NCBI GenBank assembly: GCA_036159995.1
Contig: JAYYEI010000043.1
Span: 1 to 51,571, forward strand
Length of the DNA stretch: 51,571 nucleotides
Origin: UBA8752 sp036159995
GTDB lineage: Bacteria; Bacteroidota; Bacteroidia; Flavobacteriales_D; Sanyastnellaceae
Direction of reading: 5' to 3'
A model generated the notes under the pieces. It saw only the letters and a list, made by a program, of their open reading frames with translations. It did not search any database and was not told the DNA's origin. Made by a program: the position numbers and the translations under genes. How positions within the stretch are numbered: position 1 is the first letter of the stretch; the number at the start of each line of letters is the position of its first letter. Positions 1 through 9,585 of the stretch are shown piece after piece.

Positions 1-936
1 TTCGGCCCGACTCGGAAAAAGGGCGAGCCGCTCACCCAAGAGCACATGGACCTTGCGGCGTCCGTCCAGCGCCATTGCGAGGAGGTCATCTTTCACCTCC
101 TTCGTCGCCTCCACGAAGAGACCGGGCTGGACCGGGTGTGCATCGCCGGGGGTGTAGCGCAGAACAGTGTGGCCAATGGCAAGATGACCCGCAATACGCC
201 CTTCAAGGAGGTCTACATCCCCTCGGCGGGTCACGATGCGGGCATTTCGATGGGCTCGGCCCAATACCACATCCATTGCGGCCTCAGCCAGCCGCGCGTG
301 CCCTCTCTGAAGTACGCCCACACGGGCTGCCGATTCAGCAACGAGGAGGTCGAGGCGTTCCTGAAATCGGAGGGTGTGGAGTACATCCGTTACGAGTCGG
401 ATGCCGAGCTCTACGACGTTGTCTCCGATGCGCTCGTGGACGGCAAGGTGATTGGCTGGTTCAATGGCCGTGCCGAGTTCGGCCCCCGCGCCCTCGGAGG
501 TCGGAGCATCATCGTTGACCCTCGCCGGGCAGACGCCAAGGATTTGCTCAACTCCAAAATCAAACGACGCGAGAGTTTCCGCCCCTTCGCGCCCTCCATC
601 CTGAGCGAGCACGTGAAGGATTGGTTTGAGTTGGATGAGCCGGTGCCCTTTATGGAAAAGGTGTTCCCCATCCGACCGGAACGCCATGACGAAATCCCTG
701 CGGTAACCCACGTTGATGGATCAGGACGCCTGCAGTCGGTTTATGCGGATGCAACGCCCCGATACCACGCACTCATCAGTGCCTTTCACGCCAAGTCGGG
801 GGTGCCCATTTTGCTCAATACGAGCTTCAACGAGAACGAGCCCATTGTCAATGCGCCCGAGCACGCTTACGCCTGTTACGCCCGCACATCGATGGACATG
901 CTCGTGATGGAAAACTGCGTGGTCCGGAGGGACTGA
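1..936 (+). CDS. Carbamoyltransferase (NodU/CmcH family), 5'-truncated by window edge
   Basis: The reading frame is open from base 1, so only the last 311 residues are present; complete family members have about 570-620. These enzymes transfer a carbamoyl group from carbamoyl phosphate to hydroxyl groups of sugars or secondary metabolites. The end of the first (YrdC/TsaD-like, ASKHA-fold) domain is visible with the motif GGVAQNSVANGK, followed by the C-terminal carbamoyltransferase domain with GRAEFGPRALGGRSI, the DPRRAD segment and FRPFAPSIL. The C-terminal LLNTSFNENEPIV is also typical. The stop codon directly abuts the stop of the convergent MoxR gene (bases 936 and 937). The substrate cannot be told; surface or exopolysaccharide sugars are a common target in this phylum. 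Family assignment is firm. Confidence 0.93.
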   Translation, partial: FGPTRKKGEPLTQEHMDLAASVQRHCEEVIFHLLRRLHEETGLDRVCIAGGVAQNSVANGKMTRNTPFKEVYIPSAGHDAGISMGSAQYHIHCGLSQPRVPSLKYAHTGCRFSNEEVEAFLKSEGVEYIRYESDAELYDVVSDALVDGKVIGWFNGRAEFGPRALGGRSIIVDPRRADAKDLLNSKIKRRESFRPFAPSILSEHVKDWFELDEPVPFMEKVFPIRPERHDEIPAVTHVDGSGRLQSVYADATPRYHALISAFHAKSGVPILLNTSFNENEPIVNAPEHAYACYARTSMDMLVMENCVVRRD

Positions 937-1899
<963 letters not shown>

Positions 1900-1903
1900 G
1901 GTA

Positions 1904-1911
1904 TAAAGTTA
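1904..1911 (-). promoter_or_regulatory. Candidate -7 element of moxR (TAACTTTA)
   Basis: On the minus strand TAACTTTA is followed by four bases and then the ATG of the MoxR gene. This is one base off the Bacteroidota -7 consensus TAnnTTTG. No TTG is found at the matching -33 spacing. Its placement would put the transcript start at the ATG itself. The call is an inference from position and shared pattern with three other genes here. Confidence 0.3.
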
Positions 1912-1916
1912 CGACC

Positions 1917-2813
1917 TCACGCGCCGCGCCCGGCCACGACGGGATTGCGGATGATGCCGAGGTCCACGGCTTGGTCTTCGCCCGCCCATCCGCGGAGTTC
2001 GAGCACGTCTCCATCTTCCAAAAACGTTCGCTGGCTACCGTCATCCAAGGTCAGCGGTTCAGTGCCGTTCCAGGCGAGCTCGAGGAGACACCCCCAGCTC
2101 TCGCGATCGGGCCCACTGATGGTGCCGCTGGCGAGGATGTCACCGGCACGGACGTTGCAGCCATTGGAGGTGTGGTGCACGAGTTGTTGGCGGATGTCCC
2201 AGTAGAGGTGGCGGTGGTTGGAGCGGGTGAGCAGGGTCCGCACGCCTTCCGCCGTCTCGTGCCATGCCTCGAGCGTGATGTCGAAGTGGGACGGACCGAT
2301 GCGCTGTAGGTAGGGCAGAGGCTCTGGGTCCTGCACCGGACCCTCGATGCGGCAGGGCTCGAGGTCGGCCAGAGGCACCACCGTGTCACCAATTGTGGTC
2401 GCGAAGTTCTTGCCGAGGAAGGGGCCGAGGGGGACGTACTCCCACGCTTGGATGTCGCGGGCGGACCAATCGTTGACGAGGACGAGGCCCTCGATGTAGC
2501 TGTCGGCCTCCGCCATGGTGATGGGCTGGCCGCGTTCGGAGTCGCGGGAAATGACCACACCGACTTCCAGCTCGAAGTCCAGTTTGCGGGTGGGTCCGAA
2601 AGTGATGCTGCCGTCGGCTTCCTTGCGTTGGCCGGAAGGCCGCCAGACGGGGTCGCCCGAGGCGATCAGGCTGCTCGATCGGCCGTGGTAGCCAACGGGC
2701 AGGTGTTTCCAATTGGGCAGAAGCGCATTGTCCGGGTCGCGAAACATCTTGCCCACGTTCCGGGCGTGGTGCTCGGACGAATAAAAGTCGGTGAACTCTC
2801 CCCACTGGCGCAT
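1917..2813 (-). CDS. Fumarylacetoacetase lacking the N-terminal domain
   Basis: Matches the catalytic C-terminal domain of fumarylacetoacetase, the last enzyme of tyrosine/homogentisate breakdown (fumarylacetoacetate to fumarate and acetoacetate). Visible motifs are FTDFYSSEHHARNVG with the metal Asp and catalytic His, LDFELEVG (two metal Glu), NDWSARDIQ and the Lys in FLGKNFATT, plus SGTISGPD. From the ATG at 2813 the protein has 298 residues, against about 420 in the family: the first ~115 residues (SH3-like domain) are absent. A TTG at 2870 would add 19 Ala/Pro-rich residues but not the missing domain, and would overlap the upstream isomerase gene, whose own C-terminus is intact. No other tyrosine-degradation gene is nearby. 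It could be a working shortened form or a decaying remnant; all visible active-site residues are kept. Confidence 0.88.
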   Translation of the reverse strand: MRQWGEFTDFYSSEHHARNVGKMFRDPDNALLPNWKHLPVGYHGRSSSLIASGDPVWRPSGQRKEADGSITFGPTRKLDFELEVGVVISRDSERGQPITMAEADSYIEGLVLVNDWSARDIQAWEYVPLGPFLGKNFATTIGDTVVPLADLEPCRIEGPVQDPEPLPYLQRIGPSHFDITLEAWHETAEGVRTLLTRSNHRHLYWDIRQQLVHHTSNGCNVRAGDILASGTISGPDRESWGCLLELAWNGTEPLTLDDGSQRTFLEDGDVLELRGWAGEDQAVDLGIIRNPVVAGRGA

Positions 2814-2841
2814 GCCCCCAAGTTCGGGCGGCGCGGGGGAA

Positions 2842-4203
2842 TCAGCGGTTGCCGGCGGCGGTTTCTCCAAACCAGCCTTGGTCGAAATCGCACCCGGCGA
2901 AGTCGGAGGTCAGGCGCACGTAGGTCTCGGCGAGCTGCCGGGTTACCCATTTGTCGAGTTTCCCTTGGCGGAGATCGGCCTCGACCTGCATCTGAAAGAG
3001 CTCGTAATCCTGCTGCGGATTGGCCGCATGGGCCGGCTTCCGCTCATCGAGGCGGTAGAGGGCGTAGGCCTCCTGCTCGGCGCCCTGGACAGAGGTGGGC
3101 TGTGAGTGCTCACCGGGGCGGAGCTCATTGATCAGGAAGAAGTCGGTGCGCTCGAGTTCGTCGACCCCGTGGTAGAGGCCGCCGGTGCGCGGGTTGATCA
3201 CGCGCCCGCCTTGGTTCTTGGTGTCCTCCTCGGTGGAGAAGCGGGTGACGGCCTCCTCGAAGGTGAGGGAGTCGGCGGAGAGCAGGATGGCCACACTGTC
3301 GGCCAAGGCCGCAGCGTCCTCGAGGGCGGAGGCGGGCACGGCCGGCTTCATCAGCACGTGGCACATGGAGAAGACCTCGCCGCGGATGTTGGTGGTCTTG
3401 ACGAAGTGGAATCCGTAGTCCGTTTCGAAGACCGGGCTGAAGGCGCCCTCCGGCGTGGCGAATACCTGGGCCTCCATTTCCGGGACGAATTGGCCGCGGC
3501 GGATGTCTTCATAGCAGCCACCCTTGTACTTGGAGCCGGGGTCCTCGCTGTGGCGCATGGCGGCCAGGGTCAGGCTCAGCTTGCCAGCCACGACGTCGGC
3601 TCGAATGCTGTCAAGGGCGGAGCGGGTCACGAGCTTCTGCTGTTCGGTCAATTCCGGCTCGATGAGGATGCGGCTGTAGCGCACTTCCTCTGGGATGAGC
3701 GGTAGGCTGTCGGCGGGGATGGCCGCGAAATGATCGGCGATGTCGCGCGGCGTGGCGCGGACCTGACCCTCGATCTCGGCCTGCATGCGGTCGGCCATGA
3801 TCTGCTCCTTCATCGGCTCGCGGAACTCGGCTTTCCAGGCGGCGACGGTCTTGCCGTACTCGGCTTCGAAGGCCTCCACGCTGCCGAACATGCTGATGTA
3901 GTACTCTAGTCGTCGGTCGATCTGGGCGGTCACTTCTCCATCGTCCACCTCGATTGAGTCGAGGCGGGCTTGGTGTAGCAACAGCTTCTGCATCATCAAT
4001 TGCTCGACCACCGGGCAGACGTCACCGACCGGCATGCCGGAGGCCTCCATCTGGAAGACTTGTGCGTCCACGTCGCTCTGGAGCACGATTTCGTTGCCCA
4101 CTACGGCCACGATCTGCTCGAGCTTCTGAAGCTCGGGCTCGGTCTGGGCAATCAGGCCGGTGGCGAGGAGCACACAGGCGAGGAGGGCGAAGAGGCGCGT
4201 CAT
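2842..4203 (-). CDS. SurA-like periplasmic peptidyl-prolyl isomerase
   Basis: A 453-residue exported chaperone of the SurA/PpiC (parvulin) type. It starts with a signal peptide (MTRLFALLACVLLATGLIAQ). The SurA N-terminal chaperone helices follow (VAVVGNEIVLQSDVDAQV, typical of the family), then one rotamase domain at about residues 175-270 (VRYSRILIEPEL ... DYGFHFVK) and a second, more diverged one at about 275-385 (MCHVLMKP ...). Its role is folding outer-membrane proteins in the periplasm. The end TYVRLTSDFAGCDF..GWF is the usual C-terminus of the Bacteroidota family, so the gene is complete. Its ATG overlaps the stop of the upstream lipoprotein gene by four bases (ATGA), so translation of the two is probably coupled. 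Confidence 0.9.
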   Translation of the reverse strand: MTRLFALLACVLLATGLIAQTEPELQKLEQIVAVVGNEIVLQSDVDAQVFQMEASGMPVGDVCPVVEQLMMQKLLLHQARLDSIEVDDGEVTAQIDRRLEYYISMFGSVEAFEAEYGKTVAAWKAEFREPMKEQIMADRMQAEIEGQVRATPRDIADHFAAIPADSLPLIPEEVRYSRILIEPELTEQQKLVTRSALDSIRADVVAGKLSLTLAAMRHSEDPGSKYKGGCYEDIRRGQFVPEMEAQVFATPEGAFSPVFETDYGFHFVKTTNIRGEVFSMCHVLMKPAVPASALEDAAALADSVAILLSADSLTFEEAVTRFSTEEDTKNQGGRVINPRTGGLYHGVDELERTDFFLINELRPGEHSQPTSVQGAEQEAYALYRLDERKPAHAANPQQDYELFQMQVEADLRQGKLDKWVTRQLAETYVRLTSDFAGCDFDQGWFGETAAGNR

Positions 4204-5171
4204 GGAGTGTCGTTCGATGCGGAGTTCGGGTCCGTGGTGCTAGCCGGGGCAGTCTTGCTGAGCGCGTCTTCGGCCCAGGCGGCCTGGACGGCTTGCTGGC
4301 GCATGTCCGCCAAGGTACGGTTGCGGCGCCGGTGCAGGAGCAGCTCGGAAATGCGGTCGGCGACGCGCTCCACAGGGCTGACGGCGCCCGAGGCGAGGCG
4401 TTCGGTCACGAGGAGCAGGGCCCGCTGGTCGAGGGGTCGGCCGGCGGCCGTGTCGGCGGGCCAGTCGATTTTGGTGACGCGCCGCGAGGATTGTTGGCGG
4501 GCGGCCTTGCGGGGGTCGAGGGGGACGACCGAGCCCAGTTCTTCCCATGTCCACCAGCGCTCGGCGTCGAGGTCGAAGGGGAGGCCGGCGTCGGCGCACC
4601 GGCTGGCCAGGGAGGAGAGCTCTTCGGGGTCCTTGGAGGCCAACTGCTTTTGCAGGCCTCGGATGTCGCGGGGGAAGGCGGCTTCGTCGGGGAAGACCAT
4701 CCAGCGGGCGCGGTAGAGGGGCTCGACGAGGCGAAAGAGGTCGGGTTGCTCGTCCAGGAAGGCCTGCAGTTCGGCGACGGAGATCGCGGTGTCGAGGTGG
4801 TCGCGGAGATAGCGGTCTTCGTAGGCGTGGAGGTAGAGCGTTTCCCGGTACTTGGCAACCTCGCGTTCGAAATCGAGCTCCATCTCGGGGAGCTCCGTCT
4901 TGGCGAGGTGGACGAGGGTGCGGCGCTGCTGCCAGTCGGCAATGACACGGTCAGCCCATCCAGCACTGTCCCGGGCGGTGAGTCCGGGGGGAACTTCGGC
5001 GAGGAGGTTGGCGACGGTCAGAGCGTCCCCGTAGGCGGTGGCCACGACGACGGCGCCAGGGTCCGCCGTTTCGGGTGCCTTGCAGCCGGACCACCCCCAC
5101 AGGCCAATGAGGCCCAGCAGGGCCCAGCCGGCGAGGGCGCGGGGATTCGACTCGGGGCCCGGGCGGCGCAT
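4200..5171 (-). CDS. Lipoprotein between two PpiC isomerase genes
   Basis: A 323-residue protein with an N-terminal hydrophobic segment and a lipobox-like GWSGC around residue 30, so probably a lipoprotein. The rest is soluble, mostly helical and Arg/Glu/Leu-rich (AELQAFLDEQPDLFRLVEPLYRARW), resembling the diverged chaperone arms of SurA-type proteins; I see no rotamase domain. The start at 5171 was chosen because the ATG overlaps the stop of the upstream isomerase by one base (TGATG), and the end overlaps the SurA-like gene by four bases. A protein of this kind often sits between two isomerase genes in Bacteroidota. A role as a helper in outer-membrane protein folding is inferred from context only. 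Confidence 0.75.
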   Translation of the reverse strand: MRRPGPESNPRALAGWALLGLIGLWGWSGCKAPETADPGAVVVATAYGDALTVANLLAEVPPGLTARDSAGWADRVIADWQQRRTLVHLAKTELPEMELDFEREVAKYRETLYLHAYEDRYLRDHLDTAISVAELQAFLDEQPDLFRLVEPLYRARWMVFPDEAAFPRDIRGLQKQLASKDPEELSSLASRCADAGLPFDLDAERWWTWEELGSVVPLDPRKAARQQSSRRVTKIDWPADTAAGRPLDQRALLLVTERLASGAVSPVERVADRISELLLHRRRNRTLADMRQQAVQAAWAEDALSKTAPASTTDPNSASNDTP

Positions 5172-7147
5172 CAACGGATGGCGTGCAGGACGGTGCGGTC
5201 CACCTCGTAGGGGTAGCGGGCGCGGAGCTCGGCGAGCCAGGAGGTCTCGAGGTGGTCCTGGAAGTCGGCAATCACCTTGCCGCGGGCTTCGTCCAGCGTC
5301 TTTCCGGTCGGGGCTTCGACAGTGCGGATGCGGACGAACTGGACCATGCCGTCGACCTCTTCGAAGTCGGTGATGCCGGGCTGGCCACCGAGGGCGTCGA
5401 AGGCGGCATCGAGGACCGGGTTGGTGCCGATTTCGGTTCGGCTCTCCTCCACGGTGATGCTCAGCGGATTCTCGGACACCATCTCGCGGCGCATGGTCTC
5501 CACGTCGCCGCCTTCCTCTTGCGCCACGGCGAGGATGCGTTCGGCGGAGGCGACGTCGGCGCAGCGGAAGATCTGTCCGTCCACGCGGGTCTTCCAGGCG
5601 TACTCGTCGCTGTGGGCATCCCAGAACTCCTTGAGGCCGGTCGTGTCGCGCACGGCGCGGCTCCACACCTTGCGGTCGGTGAGTTCGAAAAGCAGGATGC
5701 CGTCGTGGTACTCTTCCATCAGCAGGCGGAAATCGTTGTGCTTGGCTTCGAGACGGGCGTCTTCGTAGGCGATGGTGGCGTCGTCCCCGAAGGCGTCGAG
5801 GGCCTCCCGGAGGATGGATTCGGCGGTGCGGTCCGTGACGTCGATGCGGGCGCGCTTGCTTTCCACGAAGTCGAGGAATGCGCTCACGGGGGTCTTTTCC
5901 TTGCCGATGGTGAGGATGGGCTTCTTGGCGAGGCTCTTCTTCACGGCGATGGGCTGCAGGACGCTGTCGACGACCGTGGCCTCGACGACCTGGGCGAACC
6001 GCTTCTCGTCGATGGCAAATCCGTACTCGGCCTTGCGCTTGTCGATGAAGCTCTCGCGTACACGCTCGGAGCGGCTGTCTCGCTGCAGCTTCTTTTCGAG
6101 CTCGCGCTTGGACTCCTCGAAGGTGGGCGGGGCCTTGTACTCGAGGCGCTTGATGATGTGCCAACCGTATTGGGTCTGAACCGGTTTGGAGAGGTCGCCG
6201 TCGGCGGCCAGGGCGAAGGAGGCCTCTTCGAAGGGCTCGACCATGCGGCCCGTGCCGAACATGGGCAGCTCGCCGCCTTTGGTGCGGGAGCTCTGGTCGG
6301 CGCTGTGCTGGCGGGCGAGTTCGGTGAAGTCGGCGCCGGCAGCCAGCTCGGCGGCGAGGGCGTCGATTTTGGCCTTGGCCTCCAAGTCGCCACCCTTGGC
6401 GTCGTCGGGGCGGATCATGATGTGGGCGACCCGCATTTCACCGCGGGCGTCGCGGCGGCCAGTGACCTGGATGATGTGGTAGCCAAACCGGGTGCGGACC
6501 GGACCGACGAGGTCCCCGACGGACGCGCTGTAGCAGGCCTCCTCGAAGGTGTGGACCATCATGAAGGCGCTGAACCAGCCGAGGTCGCCGCCGTTGTCCT
6601 TCACGCTCGGATCATCGCTTCCGCCACGGGAGCTGGCGATGGCGGCGAAGTCCTCTCCACTGGCGATGCGCTCCTTGAGGGCGAGTGCCTTGTTCCAGGC
6701 GGACAGCGTGTCGGTCGGCGTGGCCTCGGGGCTGACGCGGATGAGCAGGTGGGAGGCGCGGACCTCCTCGAGGGTGCGGTCGTAGGCCTCGCGGACCATG
6801 GCGTCGAGCAGGTCGTTGTCGACGAGATAGGGACGGGCAAGTTGCTTGCGGTAGCCGGCCAGTTCGCTCACGAACGAGGCGGCCGTGTCCATGCCGAGGT
6901 CTTCGGCAGCCTGAACCTTGAGCTTGAAGTCAATGAAGAGCTCCATGTACTCATCGAGGCTCGATGGGGTGATGAGGCTGTCCCGGTTGTTCTTCTTGAA
7001 GATGTGGGCGAAATCGTCCGCGGTCACGGCTTCACCGGCCACCGTCACGACGGTTTGGGCTTGGGCTCCGGGCAGGGCGAGGAAGAGACAGAGAAACAGT
7101 CCCGACAGGGTGGACAGGATCGCAGTGGAAGGGCAGTTGTGGCGCAT
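5171..7147 (-). CDS. Large exported peptidyl-prolyl isomerase with two PpiC domains
   Basis: A 658-residue protein with a signal peptide (LFLCLFLALPGAQAQ) and an N-terminal SurA/PrsA-like segment (TVAGEAVTADDFAHIFKKNN). Two parvulin rotamase domains follow: about residues 125-225 (VRASHLLIRV ... RFGYHIIQV) and 232-345 (MRVAHIMIRP ... QYGWHIIKR). The C-terminal ~300 residues look like a further chaperone region (KEFWDAHSDEYAWKTRV). It should act in the periplasm on secreted or outer-membrane proteins. It is the first gene of the operon running to MoxR. About 200 bases precede it, containing TAAATTCG (close to TAnnTTTG) but no matching -33 box. Confidence 0.9.
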   Translation of the reverse strand: MRHNCPSTAILSTLSGLFLCLFLALPGAQAQTVVTVAGEAVTADDFAHIFKKNNRDSLITPSSLDEYMELFIDFKLKVQAAEDLGMDTAASFVSELAGYRKQLARPYLVDNDLLDAMVREAYDRTLEEVRASHLLIRVSPEATPTDTLSAWNKALALKERIASGEDFAAIASSRGGSDDPSVKDNGGDLGWFSAFMMVHTFEEACYSASVGDLVGPVRTRFGYHIIQVTGRRDARGEMRVAHIMIRPDDAKGGDLEAKAKIDALAAELAAGADFTELARQHSADQSSRTKGGELPMFGTGRMVEPFEEASFALAADGDLSKPVQTQYGWHIIKRLEYKAPPTFEESKRELEKKLQRDSRSERVRESFIDKRKAEYGFAIDEKRFAQVVEATVVDSVLQPIAVKKSLAKKPILTIGKEKTPVSAFLDFVESKRARIDVTDRTAESILREALDAFGDDATIAYEDARLEAKHNDFRLLMEEYHDGILLFELTDRKVWSRAVRDTTGLKEFWDAHSDEYAWKTRVDGQIFRCADVASAERILAVAQEEGGDVETMRREMVSENPLSITVEESRTEIGTNPVLDAAFDALGGQPGITDFEEVDGMVQFVRIRTVEAPTGKTLDEARGKVIADFQDHLETSWLAELRARYPYEVDRTVLHAIR

Positions 7148-7350
7148 CGTGGCGAATTGACGGCCGAATTTAGCGCCTGTCTGAGCATTCTCTCTTCCCC
7201 AAAGACGGTGGAATCTCGTTGCTGTTGATTGTTTTGAAGTCTTTTGGGTCAGGCAGACTTTCCTGTTCGATTGAAGGTGAGTTCTTCTATTGCTCTAAAG
7301 CATAGGGTGCAACTGGAGTTTGCATCATTGGATGCGATTGCCCCTCCAAC
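7148..7350. other. Intergenic region between the isomerase operon and the DUF6089 gene
   Basis: About 200 bases lie between the start of the PpiC isomerase gene and the stop of the DUF6089 gene, both on the minus strand. It should hold the isomerase operon promoter and the end of the DUF6089 transcript. The half next to the DUF6089 gene is AT-richer. I found no clear terminator hairpin and only the weak -7-like TAAATTCG (minus strand, about 25 bases before the isomerase ATG). Confidence 0.5.
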
Positions 7351-8439
7351 TCAATATCGCATGCGTCGCCGATTCGGAGACCGTTTGATTCTGCGTTTGT
7401 TTCCATACCGACTTCGATTGCGACTGAAGTAGTGGTTCCGCTGGTTGACGACTTTTCCGAAAGAGACCATGATGGTTCCGTACCAATCATCATTGGTTTG
7501 ATTTCCTCTGATGACCGGGGCGTCTTGGATGAAGCTGTGTGCGGATAGGCTGCCGGCATCTGGCCCCGCATCATCCAAAACTGCTTGATTCGATTGGCTG
7601 GATAAGGCGGCTCCGACACCCTCCATCTGCGACGGGTCGGCATAAAACGATGAAATGTCGTCGAGATAGTCTGAATTGGTCCACCGCACCCCCATTTCGA
7701 GACTCAAATAAAAGTCGGTGACGCCACCTCTTTTTTGGCCGGCAATGAGGGCCATGAGTCCAAATGGGATGGTCGTGATGGATGTTTCGTAAGCAACGCC
7801 CTCTGTTTGAAAGGGAGCAAGATCATACCAGCGGTCGGGGTCAAACCCGAATTGAGATGAGAATTGGGCATACAACCGGTTCCCTGGGTCCAGTTGTGCT
7901 TGAGGGTTGTGATGCAATCGAGCCACACCCAAGAAGCCCCTGACGGTCACTCTTGCTCTTCGCTGGCGTGCCCATGTCAACGGTGCCTGAAAGAGGTCGC
8001 GTTCCATGCGGATCGAGACTTCAATCATTCGGTTTCTGAAGTGGAGGTTCCGTCCTCTGCGCGGGGCATATTGGGTATTCTTATCGCTGCCTGCAATGTG
8101 AATCTTGTTGAAGTCGCTGCGGATGTGCCACAATCCAGATTGGTCAAGTTTGCGACGAACAAAGACTCCGAGAGCGGGCCGACTTTTCAGTTCCTGAAGA
8201 TCCCAGATGAAGGCTCTGCCTGGTCCGGTTCCATCACCAATATCACCGATGTAATTTGAGATGCCTGCGGAAAGACCGATGTCCCAGTTGCCTTGTGCAC
8301 TTGCCGGTGAATCAGGCATTCCAAAGAGGAAGGTCAGCATGGCCATTGAATGGATATGCACAAGAATCAGGGGTCTCCATCGCCTAGCAAATCGGACCTT
8401 GAATCGGAGAGGCGACGTAAGGTTTTCCATCTGATTCAT
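7351..8439 (-). CDS. DUF6089 outer-membrane beta-barrel protein
   Basis: A 362-residue predicted outer-membrane protein. A hydrophobic export segment ends near residue 48 (MPDSPASAQG) and is followed by GLSAGISNYIGDIGD, the typical opening of the DUF6089 family of Bacteroidota barrels. The body has alternating beta-strand patterns and many aromatic residues; the last ~28 residues are strongly basic (RNRSRYGNKRRIKRS, RRRMRY). The start may be the ATG at 8439 or the one at 8430; the unusually long N-region before the hydrophobic segment leaves this open. Base composition is clearly AT-richer than the neighbours. It is divergent from the nitronate monooxygenase-like gene with 77 bases between them. 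The function of DUF6089 is unknown to me. Confidence 0.8.
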   Translation of the reverse strand: MNQMENLTSPLRFKVRFARRWRPLILVHIHSMAMLTFLFGMPDSPASAQGNWDIGLSAGISNYIGDIGDGTGPGRAFIWDLQELKSRPALGVFVRRKLDQSGLWHIRSDFNKIHIAGSDKNTQYAPRRGRNLHFRNRMIEVSIRMERDLFQAPLTWARQRRARVTVRGFLGVARLHHNPQAQLDPGNRLYAQFSSQFGFDPDRWYDLAPFQTEGVAYETSITTIPFGLMALIAGQKRGGVTDFYLSLEMGVRWTNSDYLDDISSFYADPSQMEGVGAALSSQSNQAVLDDAGPDAGSLSAHSFIQDAPVIRGNQTNDDWYGTIMVSFGKVVNQRNHYFSRNRSRYGNKRRIKRSPNRRRMRY

Positions 8440-8516
8440 GTTAAGACCAAGATATATTTAATCTTGTGTTACGGGATTGAGACGTTGGGGGTTGCCTGAA
8501 TCTTGAGATTGTTTCC

Positions 8517-9521
8517 ATGTCCAGTGCGCATCATCATCCGCAGTTTCTCTGCGACCTCCTCGGCACCCGGCACCCCATCATTCAGGCTGGCATGGTCTGG
8601 TGCACCGGGGCGGAGCTCGTCGTGGCCGTGGGGCGCGCCGGAGGCTTGGGTACGTTGGGCGCCGGCTCGATGTATCCCGACGAGTTGCAGGCGGAGATTG
8701 CCCGGGTCAAGGCGGTGTGGGACGGCCCGTTTTCCGTCAATGTCCCTCTGCTATATCCGGCCGTCGAGGAGCACATGGAGACCATCGCCCGGGAGCGCGT
8801 GCCGGTGGTCTTCACCAGTGCAGGCTCCCCGCGCAAGTGGACGGACCACCTCAAGGCCGCCGGGTGCACGGTGATCCATGTGGTGTCCAGTGCGGCCTTC
8901 GCCAGGAAGGCCGAAGCGGCCGGGGTGGACGCGGTCGTGGCCGAGGGCTTCGAGGCCGGTGGACACAATGGCCGCGAGGAAACCACCACGATGTGCCTCG
9001 TTCCCGAGGTGGTCGATGCGGTCGGGATTCCCGTTATCGCGGCGGGGGGGCTGCACGATGCCCGAACGTTGCTTTCGGCCTTGGCGCTCGGCGCTTCGGG
9101 GGTTCAGATGGGCAGTCGATTCGTGATGACCCAGGAAAACCCCGCCCACCAGGCCTTCAAGAAGCGCATCGCCGAAGCGGGTGCAGGGGAAACCCGGCTC
9201 ATGCTGAAGGACGTGACGCCGGTCCGGCTCTTGCGTGGGCCGGAGGGCAGCTTCTTCGATCAGGTGGCCCGGGCCGAGGAGGCTGGCGCCGACGTGGAGG
9301 CGCTTCGGGCTCTGCTCGGCCGGGGCCGCGCCAAACGCGGCATGCGGGAGGGCGATTTGCTCGAGGGGGAGCTCGAGATCGGCCAGGTCAGCGCTTTGCT
9401 GGACGATTTGCCCGGTGCCGGAGAGCTGGTGGAGCGCATCGTGGACCGCTATCGGGCCTTCGGGACCGCGGACATGGCGCCCGGATTCCACTGGGACGCC
9501 CTCGCGCACAATCCCGGGTGA
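8517..9521 (+). CDS. Nitronate monooxygenase / FabK-like FMN enzyme
   Basis: A 334-residue TIM-barrel flavoenzyme of the 2-nitropropane dioxygenase family, which includes nitronate monooxygenases and the enoyl-ACP reductase FabK. Visible landmarks are the N-terminal HPIIQAGMVW, GGLGTLGAG, the conserved AEGFEAGGHNGREE with the His near the flavin, IPVIAAGGLHDART and the phosphate-binding GASGVQMGSRFV. Members oxidise alkyl nitronates or reduce enoyl-ACP with FMN; sequence alone does not decide which. It is cytoplasmic. The type IX-secreted protein gene follows after 64 bases on the same strand, with no evident functional link. Confidence 0.87.
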   Translation: MSSAHHHPQFLCDLLGTRHPIIQAGMVWCTGAELVVAVGRAGGLGTLGAGSMYPDELQAEIARVKAVWDGPFSVNVPLLYPAVEEHMETIARERVPVVFTSAGSPRKWTDHLKAAGCTVIHVVSSAAFARKAEAAGVDAVVAEGFEAGGHNGREETTTMCLVPEVVDAVGIPVIAAGGLHDARTLLSALALGASGVQMGSRFVMTQENPAHQAFKKRIAEAGAGETRLMLKDVTPVRLLRGPEGSFFDQVARAEEAGADVEALRALLGRGRAKRGMREGDLLEGELEIGQVSALLDDLPGAGELVERIVDRYRAFGTADMAPGFHWDALAHNPG

Positions 9522-9585
9522 CGTCCGGAAAACAATCGGCAAAGGCAACCGTTCCCTCCCTGTTGGCGTACAACTTGCGCCCGCG

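Noticed and set aside
2842..2990. Frameshift that would restore a full-length fumarylacetoacetase
   Set aside because: The upstream sequence encodes the intact, typical C-terminus of the SurA-like isomerase, and none of its other frames resembles the missing N-terminal domain.
5183..7228. Open frame of about 680 codons antisense to the large PpiC isomerase
   Set aside because: Same composition effect; the minus-strand gene has signal peptide and two rotamase domains.
8440..8516. Consensus promoter in the divergent DUF6089/nitronate monooxygenase region
   Set aside because: TATATTTA and TAATCTTG resemble a -7 box on the plus strand, but neither has a TTG at the right distance. Too weak to annotate.
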